Source: Trichuris trichiura (taxonomy: Eukaryota; Nematoda; Enoplea; Trichinellida; Trichuridae). Taken from it: 64,000 bases of DNA. A program made the position numbers and the translations under genes. The first letter of the stretch is position 1. Every line of letters begins with the position of its first letter. The DNA lies in assembly GCA_037903355.1 (NCBI GenBank), contig JBAJFE010000052.1:124001-188000 (forward strand), given 5' to 3'. Positions 36,725 to 49,080 of the stretch are shown here, in pieces. The notes beneath the pieces were generated by a model that saw only the letters and a program-made list of their open reading frames with translations, was not told where the DNA came from and did not search any database.

Positions 36725-39700
36725 ATTTCGACTCAGTGTAAGCGATGCGCCAGTGAGCAACTTCACGCGGCGTCGCCGTTGTTCCTTGAAAAACAAAGGC
36801 AGGAAGTATTAGGCTGCCAAAGCGAACGAGGTCGTCAATTTGTGAAAAGAATTCATTCAGGATTCGCAAGGACGTGCAATGAGCAGTTCAAGCCTATTTT
36901 TATCCCTTACTGTCCTTGCTTACTTACAGATTAAGATAAGTTCCTATCAAAGTAATGCCATTTAAAAAACTGAGATTTCCGTAGAAGCTAGCTGAACAGT
37001 ACCAAGGAAAAATTTTTATGAAGAAGCGAAAAGAAAAGTTACGGTTATGTCACTGCCGAAGCTTCTACTTTCAGCTACCTGAGCAACAGTGTGAACATAG
37101 ATGAGACAGGTTACCTTAGCAATGACGAATTATTAATACTCTATTAAAAGACTGTTTTCCAGATAGTTCAGCAGCACACGTTAAATGTTTAGCGTATGAC
37201 TAACAGAAGTACAAACCTCAGCTAAAAGTAAACATTTCTTATTCTTGCTTCAGAACACGTTTCCATATGGCTAGTAGCTTCTTTCGTTTTCATATAACAA
37301 GGATGGAAACCACAGATAGTAAGGAAACGAAATTCTCCAATAAGAAAGCAACTTTCCGTTGTATTGCTGTTAGAACATTGCATTTTGCAGTTACTGAAGT
37401 GATTCCTTTTAGAGTCCCTTACCACGTACTTGCGTGTAAAGGAAAAGGATTTTGAAGTGGAAATACGGCTGCTTCCCAAAGTCCAAACGACCAACAACCT
37501 AAGCGCCATTAGTACGGCAAAGTGGATAATATTTTTACTTATGTTAGCCTTCTTGCTTTTCACCGCGACTTCTTTTTTGATTTCTACCCACTATCCCAGT
37601 ATTTCTATTCCGTGATTTTTACAACATGGCTAATAACATTCTAACAAAGAAAGTTCAAACATTTCTCATGGCTTTCCCTCGCATACAGCCTTGTTTGCTG
37701 GGTGGGACAATTTTAAGTGGAAGCTGTCAAAGCGAGGGTACAGTTGTCATCAACCCGAACAAGCTTTTGACGACACTGATAGTAGGACATCTAAAAACTG
37801 TGCAGTCTATACAAGACTTTGCACTCTTCACTACTTATTCGCCTGAAATGAACTTTAATTCGCTTCAGTTGTCCACTCGAAGCGTTCGTTAGGGGCAAAA
37901 CAGAGATTCGAAACGGAGAAATGCTTAATTTAACACTTCGTCCAGGCTTCGGTTAAGTTTCATGGGCATTGTTACCGCGAGCACGATTAATTGCTTTTCC
38001 AAAAATTCACTAGAACGAAATGAAACCTTGAAAGACGTTTCTTTCTTTTCCATGACCCGCATTTTTCGAAATCTACAATCTTGGTATTTGATGTCTTCAC
38101 ATCCATTATTTTCCATTTACTTGTGTTCTTGCTTTCTGAAAATAAACGAAACGATTTCCCTGTCAATCAATGGCTGAACATTTCCTAGGGAAATAACAGA
38201 GTGCAGTTATTTATTTTTCATAGCTTTCAGGACGACCTTGTCCCTGTCACTGAAGACGGGACAACGTAGTCCCAAGAGAAACAAAAATAACTGATTATTC
38301 CCTGTTACTTCTCTAAAAGAGGTTCATCCATTCGTTAGTAGAGCGTTTGTTTCATTTAAATTCGGAAAGCAACTAGCAGGAAGCCATATGCGACCTAGTT
38401 AAAAAACATTTCTTATTTTGAAGTTCCATCTATAAATACTTTCCTGATCTTTAGCTGCTTAGTCTCGAACAAACATTTCCGTTAAGCCGCTTTGATAATT
38501 ATTTTAGTAATATTATTAATATATCTTTAAAGGTCGGGTTGGAATCATGCTGTATCAACTCACCTAGAAAAGAACACTTTGGAAATTGGCGCTTTCAATG
38601 CTCGACAAGCACTTGCTCTTTACTGAGCATCTCTCAGCGGCGATGCTATTCAAGTTCTAGTACAAGCTGACAAGCCAGCTGGATAGCTAGCAATTTAAAA
38701 ATTACACAGACAAACATCAGTTCAAGTTCTGCGTTCTAACACAAAAATTACGTGACGATCGCGAGCGGAAGTAAATGAGATATTAATAGTTGCCCATTCA
38801 AGCGAAGCAAATCTAATTGTCGAGTGCAACTGAGAAATAAAGAAAGGTGACTGCATATCAAGACAAAGGAGTTAGCAAAGAGACATTTCTTCTGGCAAAA
38901 GGATGAATCCTTAGTGAAGTTCCAACAATTGTTCATACTGTCTTCTAAGCTACGTATTCAAAAAACATTATGAGAAAAGTAGTGGTGAAGAGCAATCAAA
39001 CAAGAACGACTGTTATGACATAAGCCACGTGCTTATCAATTTAAAAAATTCAAAGTAAAACGAAGTGCTTACTTTCTTATAAGAATACAAGTATGCTAAT
39101 AAGAATGAATGGAAATATCGTGAAAGCGCACAATAAACTCACAAAAAATTAGCACAGCTGAGATATCCTTATATTTTTCTTGGTGCTACTGCTGTTTCTG
39201 TTGCCAATGGGCATATGTTTTAGTTAAGACAGAATGTTCCAGCTGCAGTATAGGGAAAGCAAAGCGGTGTAGAAAAAATTGACAATAAAACCTAAATTTT
39301 ATTGGGCTGCCACAACGTCATTCCTATAATCGTTCATACCGCGCGCCCAGTTTTTCAAACCAAAAGTTTATTTGCAGAATCAACCGTTTTTTAGCAAAAA
39401 TGAATTTCCTTTAACATCTAGGAACAAGCATTCCTGCCAAAAAATAGGATGATTATGGCAAACAAAAGTTTGGTATGAAATTCACGACGCTGAACTTGAA
39501 AGCGGCCGCCAAATCTTTTATTTTAATTACTTTTTTCAATTGTAATGGTTTAGTGGTTAATGGATGGTAATGTATGGACCGTAATTATTACCGAACAACT
39601 GCATCGTCCTTTTTTCTTATTCATCGTTGCAAATTATTCAAACTGTAAGATTAAATTGTGTAATCCGACTTGCAAAAGAAACAGCAATGATTTATGTCCC

Positions 39701-42700
39701 GATTGATTGATCTAAGCGGTACAAACGACTATACAGATGGGTAAAATACATTTCAAATCACTGACAACCTGATAGATTCTCTAATTTAACGATTCACCAC
39801 CCTGACAGAAAATGAAAAAATTAAAAGGAAGGACGTTAAGGAAATTGGAATCCAAAATTGTAATTTGCTTTAGTTAAGCCCAACGTCAAAGCCGATTTAA
39901 TTGAAGACGCATAAACACGCTTACAATGACTGAAATGTTTTCTCTATCTATCCGAAAACGTTAACCTACGTTCAGAGAATGGGTATTCGCTACGCGTAAT
40001 TAAATCTTTCATTTACCAATACGGAAAACTAGCTCTCGTTTTCTAAGATTGAAAATTGTTATTATCAAGATACTGGATCTATCAGTGCATCAGATTTTCG
40101 AAATAGGAAACTAAAAGATGGCTTTGTAAATTATGTTCGCTTCGTACTTTTCTGTAAGGAAAGCAATTTAAAAGCACCAAGAACAATAAATGAAACTGTA
40201 TTATCCCAAAGCCATTAAAAAGATGGCCAATGAGACTACGAAGAACAGCGGATATTAATACAAGCAGTTACTGCTCGTACCGAAGCAGAGACATGCCCAT
40301 GCTTTAGAAAGAGATAAAAACAGTAGAAACAGTCATCATATTTTTCATAACACGAAAAGTTCAAATATTATAAAGATTTTAAAAATAGCCTCTTGTGTTC
40401 AGAATATTCTGTAGCAGCCTAAACGGTGCGAAAGACATAAAACTTCAGTCGTAAAATAAATAGCTCCTCCAAGACTTACCAAGAACATGGAAATCAGCGA
40501 TAAAAATTTCTTCAACCAATGTGAACACAGTGTACGTCATTTTACTGATGGTGACCATTTCTGCTATGGTAAACTGAAGCCTTTTCAGAAGCGCATTGCT
40601 TCAGCCCATTTAATTACTCAACGTTAATCATTTTTAATGAAACCGTACTTTTATCATCAAATTTAAAGGAATTCTTTAATTATCCATTTTGAAGAAAAAA
40701 ATTTCGTTGCCAGGAACGAGACAAATTGGACCATTTGACTAACCGGCAAGCAGGAAAAGAACACTTGAGTTAAGCTAGCTATTACCTGCGCGCGGCAGTC
40801 CAAAAACACATTTACACGCTACTGATCGTTGCCGTATTGTCATGCAGTAATGTGTAAAAACGAGGGTAACAGAAAAGCAGCTTCAGGGACTACAATAAGT
40901 ACAGTTCATTGATCGTATGAGGTAAGTAATTTTATCATCAACTTTGCCACTAGGCAGTCCGAATAAGGGAAAGGAAACGAACAAATGTTGACTAGTACAT
41001 CAAAGCATTGTTGATGCAATAACATATGAATGCATTGTTTTTTTCAAAAACAACATCAATTAATCATTACATCAAGTCCCTGATACAAGACGAAACTATG
41101 CCGCTTTGTTTGTAGCCACCTGGCTTCCAGATGCTTCTCTGATTAACGTATTAATTCATGCCTTGGAAAGAAGATGTTCACTAATGTTATATATTAATTT
41201 GTGCAACTTCAGATAGGCGTAGCCCTAATTTTAAAAATATTTAAGAGAATGCTTTCATTCCTGGCGTTACTATATGAATGCGGTTACATTTCAGTCCGTC
41301 GAGAACAAAACTACGAACCGAAAGTCAATTTGCAACATTTGCATTCTTGCAATACGTAAATATGAGTTCCGTACCTGAACAAGAAACTTTGTTGCATGCA
41401 CATGCAAGTGGGTGTGTAAAAATGCTGATGCAACATAAGCCGTAAACAATTCTCAAGCGCATAACAAACGGCATTGCAATATACAAAATAATGAGGCAGA
41501 GTAGACACGCATTTGCCTCTCCATTACTTAAAATATATCCATGCAACCAAAACACAAAAAAGCTAGGAGAACGCAGCGAAAATTTTAGGTTCCTCGAAAT
41601 ACAGGGTTGGAAATTCGAGTTGATAGTTAATACCTCGTTTTAAATTATGTAATTAGATTAAAACCATAAAACTCTTACTCCCTTAATAATAAAGTCTTGG
41701 TTTCATGCTCACCGTTTTTCAGAGGAATTTCCTGCTATGCACTGTTGATTAATAGTAGGAAGAATGCATTATTTGCATAAAGATGGCGTGGTCACTGTGC
41801 ACATGAAAGCAGGGGAAAACACTAAAACGCATGCATGACATCATTATCATAGTCTAATTTTTGACTCACTGGGCGTTTTGAAAAGACTAACTCTGGATTT
41901 TTTTAACTACCTAAGATGTTCGTATAAAGCTTGCGGCTGAGCTTCATCTCTATTAATAACTTTACTATTCAATAGCACCTATTGAATCACCATTCCTACA
42001 CAGGCGGTAAATGACGTCTCAAAAATTGAATTCATCTGCTTGACGCTCCCCATAGTATACGCATTTCGCATGGGAAAGTAAAAGAACGAACTATATCTAT
42101 TTAATTCGAATTACTGTGAGATAATCTTCAAAGACTATGCTGCCCTAAGTATATATCTGTGCAAATTAATTTTACCATGTGAGGAAAATGAACAGCGTAA
42201 TCAGCAGCTAACTCTGGCTGATAGGTACACGCTTAATTGTCACAGTTCAGGAGTTTATGGTTTAGAATGATTTCCTTACTGGTTTCTTTCATGCAACTGT
42301 CCTTCAGATTTCACATATGTTTACTGCAAATACTGCTTTCAAGGAGCTAGCTTATTTCCATTATTTCACGGAATGTAGATGTTCTTTCATGAAGAAGAGG
42401 AATAGAATGTTGAAGAACAAGTATTCTTACGTGTGTAATCTAGTAGTCGTACATTGAAGAATAATTGGAAAACAATTGATCAGACATATTAAATATCAAA
42501 TAAGACATAATCGACAATTATTTCATATTTGTTTGCACTAATTTATACTAACTGCACTGCGCAGCCGTAAACAAAAGCATGAATGAACAGAAGGCAACGC
42601 GGAGCTTGACCAAAAAACAAAAAATGTTAACAATAAATCTTAATATTAAAATAAAAAGCAAAGTGAAACAGAAAAATACAGAAGGAGCTTGTCAGTCCCT

Positions 42701-43407
42701 CTCCTTGGGAAGTCAGCGTTTCCATTTCAGGTTCATGTGATTGCTTAAGTCACCGTCTTGATGCACTGCTAGAGGAACACTTGGTAATGCATTCATATCT
42801 GTGCTGATGAACATCCGTTTCACATTAACTCTTCGCTAACAGTTGAGTGAGGCTTGATTTCCTAAGCGCAAAGTTTGTCTCAAGTTTGCTATGAGCGTCA
42901 GGGTAGCTTAAGAGAGATAATTGTAAGTCTCATGGATAAGCGAGTTTTTGCAAGTTGCACTGCTTAAAAGTTTCGCTGAGATAAGTTGGCCAACGTTCGA
43001 CCTATGATTTCAATAAATTCAACATACGTCCTGTTAATCTACTTGTATTCCTGTTAAAAATGTTCCAACAAGGCGTTGCGGTTGGGAACCGTTACACTTA
43101 AAGTCAGTCCAGGTCGGACAAAACCGATGTATTACGAAGCAATAAATTATACAAAGGACACTTCGAGAGGCAAACACATTAGGTCAGAGGATTAAAATAG
43201 ACAGCAAAGACCGTTCTATCACTCCCATTACAAGTACGTTTTGAAGTGAATAGCAGCTTTCTTACTTGCACAAAGGCTATACTTCCTACCGTTTCTTACC
43301 TCATTGTTTTAAGTGACAGTATCAGTCACTTAAGAGGTTTGGTTAAGTAATAACTAACATGAAGTTAATTCAAGAGTTGCCCCCAACTTTGGACAGCGAC
43401 TGTTTCG
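36725..43407. other. 6.7 kb gene-poor region
   Basis: Between 37222 and 37892 open frames overlap on both strands. One plus-strand frame (37430-37615) contains a hydrophobic run resembling a membrane segment (about 37532-37591), but no exon chain or family could be recognised. A decayed hammerhead-like hairpin lies at 38217-38254. From 38300 to 43400 I see nothing beyond AT-rich sequence and short chance frames. Confidence 0.5.
38217..38254 (-). ncRNA. decayed hammerhead-like motif
   Basis: Minus strand: TTCA, then a degenerate core (GTGACA where CTGANGA-CA is expected), GGAC...GTCC stem II, T, GAA, AGCT, A, TGAA. Stem I (TTCA/TGAA) and stem II still pair although the core is broken. An outer inverted repeat (CAGTTATTT near 38203, AAATAACTG near 38286) encloses it, suggesting a solitary end or small foldback remnant. 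Confidence 0.35.
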
Positions 43408-43674
43408 CTAACGCCATGAATAGTAGAACGTGAAAAGCAGCCGTCTCATAATTTTGCCTAAATTATTCTTAACCGTAAATGAGAGTCGTTCAGAGGGAAG
43501 ATAGGACAGCAGCAGGGCAGTATCGATTGAGCTGAAGGTGTTTTCAAACACGTCGATAGCCTCCCGTATTTCACGCTCCGCCCTGGCGCGAAATGCGGAG
43601 GCTATCACAAAGCAAAGGTGTGCGTGAATTGGTGAAAGCTTGTCCACTTTGAGGTGAAATCGAGGGGAAGAAAG
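43408..43674 (-). CDS. possible terminal exon of an unrecognised gene
   Basis: An 88-codon frame richer in G+C than its surroundings follows a potential acceptor (CAATTAG) on the minus strand and ends at 43408. It contains charged helical sequence (FRARAEREIREAIDVFENT) and a hydrophobic/basic end (MRRLLFTFYYSWR). There is no ATG at its start, so it would have to be a last exon; upstream exons were not found. It may equally be a chance frame or a remnant. No family recognised. Confidence 0.22.
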   Translation of the reverse strand, partial: LSSPRFHLKVDKLSPIHAHLCFVIASAFRARAEREIREAIDVFENTFSSIDTALLLSYLPSERLSFTVKNNLGKIMRRLLFTFYYSWR

Positions 43675-46600
43675 CTAATTGTCAGTGTCAGTTAGGAACG
43701 GACGTAGTCAAAAATTCAATTATTCTGGTTTGGCGCTGAAAAGAAATATCTGACCAAAAGCATAGAACTGCTGAACAGTAATTTGTGCTCGTATTTCCCC
43801 CATTCCATTGAAAAATATTTACGTATGGCTTATCCGGTTTTTATTTATAATACCCTGTTTGTGCTTTTTTGCAGGAGCTGCGAAAGTCGTATTCAGTGAG
43901 CTTCTCTAGCCAGGCAAAAGTTTTATTCCATATCCAATGAATTCTATCTTAGAAAGCTGGGAGTTTTCTTGAATATTTCCTCAAGATGTGAGGAGTTGCT
44001 GAATTTAGTCGCGTCGTTTGAGGCGCAAAGTTTCACTTCCCAATAGGATACTTATAGATTTTTCATCACAACATGAGTTTCACGACAACTTAAACACGTG
44101 GACGAAATTAAGAAAACAGTTAACGTGTTATGGGGGAACTAAAAAGTGCTTCAAAATGCAGCCGCTACGTTCTGTCTCTGCATGCATTGAAATACGGCAA
44201 ACATCTTGCGCGAAAATTGATCAAAGACAAGACGTCCCACAGGTTTCAGTGTGCCTGAAAGAGCTTTCCAAAAGAATTCCCCATTCAGAAACGCTATTGA
44301 CTTTTATTGTCCTAGAACAATTACCACCAATTATTAGGGAAAACAGCCTAAGAGTAAAACATGCTTGGCTATGACGGCGCATAATAAACATAATCGCGAA
44401 ACAAACATTTCAGCACGTTTTCACCGTTCATCTATTCTTAATTAACGCAGATGTATTGTCACATATCTTCTTTGATATGACAGTTGCTTAGCGAAGTAGC
44501 GCAAAGCACTGTACAGCCATGAATAGTCATTTACGCCGCAAGACATCCGCTTTGTAAACCATAAACTTGGGCGCACATAATGAATCCATCATGTAATTGG
44601 CTCTGCAAATTGACCAAATGCTGTGATCGAAGAACTTAGCAGCTCTGTCTTCCTACAAACCTATATGTGTAGTCTCAGTGGGACTTCCACCCTATAGAAA
44701 GTGATATATAAGTCGATAATAGTGAACAACGTTACGCAAGATGCAATGATGGCCTTTGACCAACACATGCCGCTAGACATGCCGTTAGTACGTTAGAAAA
44801 ACTCGCGCCAACAGCTTCATTTTCAAGCCTGAAATTGGCGTCACATCGATGCCCACAGGGCACTAACTGTTCATTTGATATATCGTTTACCTTAAAGAAT
44901 GCAGCAAAAATATAGACTGAATTAATATCCCTCGAATTCCAAACTAGTGCGTATTTTGCTAACCAGAAAATACTTCGCATTCGGTAGAACAGGAAATTCA
45001 ATTAAGCGTAGCAGCTGCCCGCCTGAGCTGTCTAATGGACTGGATTCAAATAAGGAAACCGACACGGGCTGACTGGCGTTTCAGAAACTGCCACCATCAC
45101 GAAAGAGCAAAAGGTGCTACGAATTATCACGCGTGGTATGGTTTTTCTTTCTTTTGATATTAACAAACATGACTACGGTTGAATGACAGTGAACGATTGT
45201 TTGACGGAAAGCCATTGTCCCCTCAAACGACGTTTTAGCCGGACAAGCTTTGGTTTGATTAAATTAAATTGCTGAGAAGCTGGCCTCGAATATTAATGGC
45301 ATGTAATTCTGAATTACGAAGCTCAACTCTGATCGATTGCTCCAACGATTATGCACTATCTTTGGCCTTTTAGACCATAACGTTCTGCAAAGACGGATGA
45401 ATCATACGCGATACAATAAACCGACCCACTCTAAAACCAAAAATTGTTTAGATAAAGTTGTATTGCGACAGCCCCTACGCAATTTGGATCGATTTTCCTA
45501 CTCAACCACATTTGCAAATCGTTAACATAGCTACAACCTGATAGGTCGCTCTTGTGAGCTTAGTCCGCCTACCATTGAAGCTGTTGATTAAAACCAAAGG
45601 TTCCGTGTGGTCTGTACCATTTCTTGCTTAAGACAAGAAGAAACAGTTCGACCGGAAAGAGCATTCAGCAGCATCATGATCGCCATCTCTTCACGCCTCA
45701 CATTTAAGATTCTCGTCGCTGTGCTCATGGTATGCGTGTTACGTTCAGTCCGTTTATACTTTAATACCCTGAGAACAAATTCCAAGTATGCTTGCTAAGC
45801 CATTAAGTTTCAATGTTAATTCATAAATTAAATTCAAACAAATGCTTTCTACTGAAGCACAGAGGGATTACGCTTTTCAAAGCTAGAATAAAGTTAAAGT
45901 ACTTTACAAGCAAGGAACCTTATCTTGAGGCGACTTTATGCCTGTTCGAGCGTGATAATGCTAAAAACTACTGAATTGCCTTTGAACTGTTATAATAATT
46001 GAAAAATGACGCCTGCACTGCATTTCACTCTACCCGACGTACTGAAGGTACACTTTAAGTGTAAAATGAGTCACAGGTGGTTTGATCACATTTACAAATG
46101 CTTTATATTACTCAGCCGTAGTCAAAGGTTCTTGATAAAGAAAAACAAATACTTTACTAATTAACCCACAATCTTAAATCATTGAAAACTCATACGACAA
46201 TGCTTTGTTACACATATAACGGGACCGTCTCGCCTTAAGATAGCTAACAAAACTTACTGACGCTAGATGGATTGCTTCTCCTTGGTTACAATTATGTATA
46301 CTTAACAAATTCATTCTGTTGTCGCCTTAGACCAAGAAAGGCAACGAAGTGGCGAACGTAACAGACGTGATATTTCTACACCTGAATAGATAAGGCCATC
46401 GAGCGAGGTGACAATTATTTTTCTAAGAAGCAAACAGGAATTTACTATTACTGACACAGACTTGTGACTTGTATTAAAAACTCACCGTTTCCTTACTGCA
46501 TCGATCTTGCGGATTTTCCAATCTGCACACGCTCGCTTTAGTTTCTTCGAAACGGCAAACAGCATAAATTTACATCCCAACTTAAGCTGCCTCTTTCTGA

Positions 46601-48588
46601 ATGCCTCAATAGATCATCCTCTACTAGGCTTTTCTGTTGACCAAAAGTGAAAATACCAAACTCCATGTCGTAAGTGCAAATCATATGAATGCGTTGAAGT
46701 CTACGGTTGCAAAGAAGGGCTGCTCAGATGAACTGCTGCAGTTTAAATGGGTGGAGAATATTGAGTGGTTTGGTGTAAAGTTTTGCAGCCTTAAATTAAT
46801 AAGATATATGGTATATGCTTGTCAGCAAGCAATATAGAGACCAGCACAGCATTAGCCAGGTGATCTTAATTGCTACGACAGATCAAACTTCAATACAAGG
46901 TCAAAATGACATGTCTTCTGCCCTTTTGGTAACGATGAAGAAAAGATGCGGCAAACCAGCAGATCTGGGACTGTCTTTACTGCAAAAGCACCTTGCTTAA
47001 GTAATTTCGTTACGTCATGCTGACCATGTCTTAAGATAACAACATTGTTCCTTTGTAGCAGTAGCTTACGCGGTACCATGAAAAAATCGTATTGCCATGG
47101 TAATAAGTTCAGGTCGTAATCTAACATTTGTGAAAATCTCGTGATTTGCCTCTCTTAAAAAAAAAACTTCCTGAGGACGAGAGACTTGGCTGTCTTCTGA
47201 GAGAACACAAAACTGTACCACCCCTACGCTTCTCTGTGTTCTGTGACGTCAAAGTAAATAGCAGGGACACGCAAACCAAGGATAATCTCATATTTTGTTA
47301 CGTGGAACAGCAGCCTGTGCAAGCAGCTTGCTAGTAAAAATATAATTCAGAAATGCCAAGGTAATATGAGTGTGCAGAATGGGAAAAAACCTTTGAAAGC
47401 ACTCTTACAAACTTCTGTTAAACGAGCTGGTTCAAGGAAAAACGTAACGGAAAAGTTCACGTTGGCCGCTGCAAAAAGCTTTGTTGAATACAAGGAAAAG
47501 TGTCGTGTGATATGATTGCACCCATCAATCTTAATGCTATTTAAAAGCATCTTCACCATTCCCCAAGTGAATTGCAAAGCGCCGTGCCTTCGGCAATAAG
47601 TTTCATTCTACCGCCAGAAGCATTCTTTAGCTTTACGCTCTCAAAGACTAAGCAAAAAAAGTTTTTGTCAGAGTAATTGTTTCGCGAAGGAAAGTATAAT
47701 CGGGTGTTTTTTGGTCAATTAGCATCCATCTCGTAGGCGATGAGTGTCTGACGCAAGTTGAATGGGGACTGGCAGCTTCCAGTACCATTCAGAAAATTAA
47801 TTACACGAAAATCCAATTCAAAAGTAAAGCCAGAATAAATACCACGAAATGAAGAGGTTAAAAAGATTGACCACACAAATATAGTTTAATTTGCTCATCG
47901 ACAACACTCAAAATGTCAACTAGTTTCTACTGCTTCTAATTAGTAGTCACTCTGCACTGCTTGCGGGTTTAATTGATAACGATATATACCTCCGGCAACG
48001 CGTGTGAAAGGAGAAAACCAGAGCCGCCGTTGTTGATCATCCTTCTAAGGAATCAATCTTTAGTTTTCATTTCCCTTAACGCCCCCATAAATCATACGAT
48101 GGGGAATGATAACAAATCACGCGTTCGCAGTACTACTAATATGTAAAGCACGTGATTGCTTTCTACGATGTTAATCAAGCAGTAAATGAAAATCCGCCCC
48201 GAAAGGCATATCCCGAACAGTCTGACTTGACAGTCAGCACTTACTTCTCTAAAATTGAAACCTCATGGCGGTTGCAAAATGTCCTTCTGGACTATTAGAA
48301 ATAAAACATCGAACTTTCTTTATCCTTCAAGTGAACGACATGTTGTTATGTTTACCTAAAAGAAGATCTGCTAGAACTGTTGCAATAAGGACGACGGAAG
48401 TATAAGTGATTATGCGTATCATTCTTAATGACAAAGCTGTTTATTAGTTCTACTTATTAAGCAGACAATCTGGCAAACCAACCGACTAAAGACTTAACAA
48501 GAGGTGCTTCATTAGTCGTTACTGCGGAACTTGAGGAGTCTTATTAATGTAAACAGAAACTAGATTATGAGTTACTGATTACTACAGC

Positions 48589-48589
<1 letters not shown>
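43675..48589. other. 4.9 kb without a supported gene
   Basis: A 118-codon plus-strand frame at 44018-44374 and several of 60-80 codons elsewhere show no motif. The missing 5' exon(s) of the neuropeptide gene at 48745 may lie in the last kilobase, but I could not identify a signal-peptide exon. Confidence 0.5.

Positions 48590-48674
<85 letters not shown>
48590..48674. repeat. long CT dinucleotide microsatellite
   Basis: About 38 near-perfect CT units, interrupted by one CTTTCT near the end. It lies about 70 bases upstream of the neuropeptide exon, within its presumed intron, where it could lengthen the pyrimidine tract of the acceptor. Confidence 0.97.
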
Positions 48675-48744
48675 GCCTTTTCTATCTTTCCATACTCAAT
48701 ATAAACATGCTTCATCAGCAGCTTGCAACTCCATACTTTTACAG

Positions 48745-49080
48745 GTACACCAAATTAAAACGGTGTCGGACTGGCGCTTTGATGATATCGGTGGAAATGA
48801 AGAAAGAGCTCGAATGGAACTTGCAAACTTCTACAAACCCCTTGGCCATAAGAAACAACAATTCGAGCGAATTGTCAGCACAAACAGTTTGTCCGGACTC
48901 GATAAAAAAACCTTCGACCGTTTGGACGATGCTCATCTATCCGGCTTGAGCAAGAGAGACTTTGACTCAATGGAAGGCGTTGGGCTTGGAAACTTCCATA
49001 AGCGTCCGTTCGATTCTCTCGAACGTGGTTTACCAGGAAGTTGGAAACGATTTATCCATAGACACCACGTCGTTTATTAA
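48745..49080 (+). CDS. NLP-8/orcokinin-like neuropeptide precursor, last exon
   Basis: A 111-codon open frame follows a TTTTACAG acceptor and ends at 49078-49080. Dibasic sites (KK, KK, KR, KR, KR) cut it into peptides of similar plan: QQFERIVSTNSLSGLD, TFDRLDDAHLSGLS, DFDSMEGVGLGNFH and PFDSLERGLPGSW, plus a C-terminal FIHRHHVVY. The repeated [T/D/P]FD[R/S][L/M] motif matches the AFDRMDN/SFDRMGG peptides of Caenorhabditis NLP-8 and, more loosely, orcokinins. Such precursors are cleaved by proprotein convertases in neurons and the peptides released as signals. No signal peptide is present in this exon, so at least one upstream exon is missing from the model. The peptide plan is clear; the assignment to NLP-8 rather than NLP-14/15 is an inference. 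Confidence 0.75.
   Translation, partial: VHQIKTVSDWRFDDIGGNEERARMELANFYKPLGHKKQQFERIVSTNSLSGLDKKTFDRLDDAHLSGLSKRDFDSMEGVGLGNFHKRPFDSLERGLPGSWKRFIHRHHVVY

Noticed and set aside
44018..44374. 118-codon plus-strand frame
   Set aside because: Composition unremarkable and no motif or splice support; could not be distinguished from chance.
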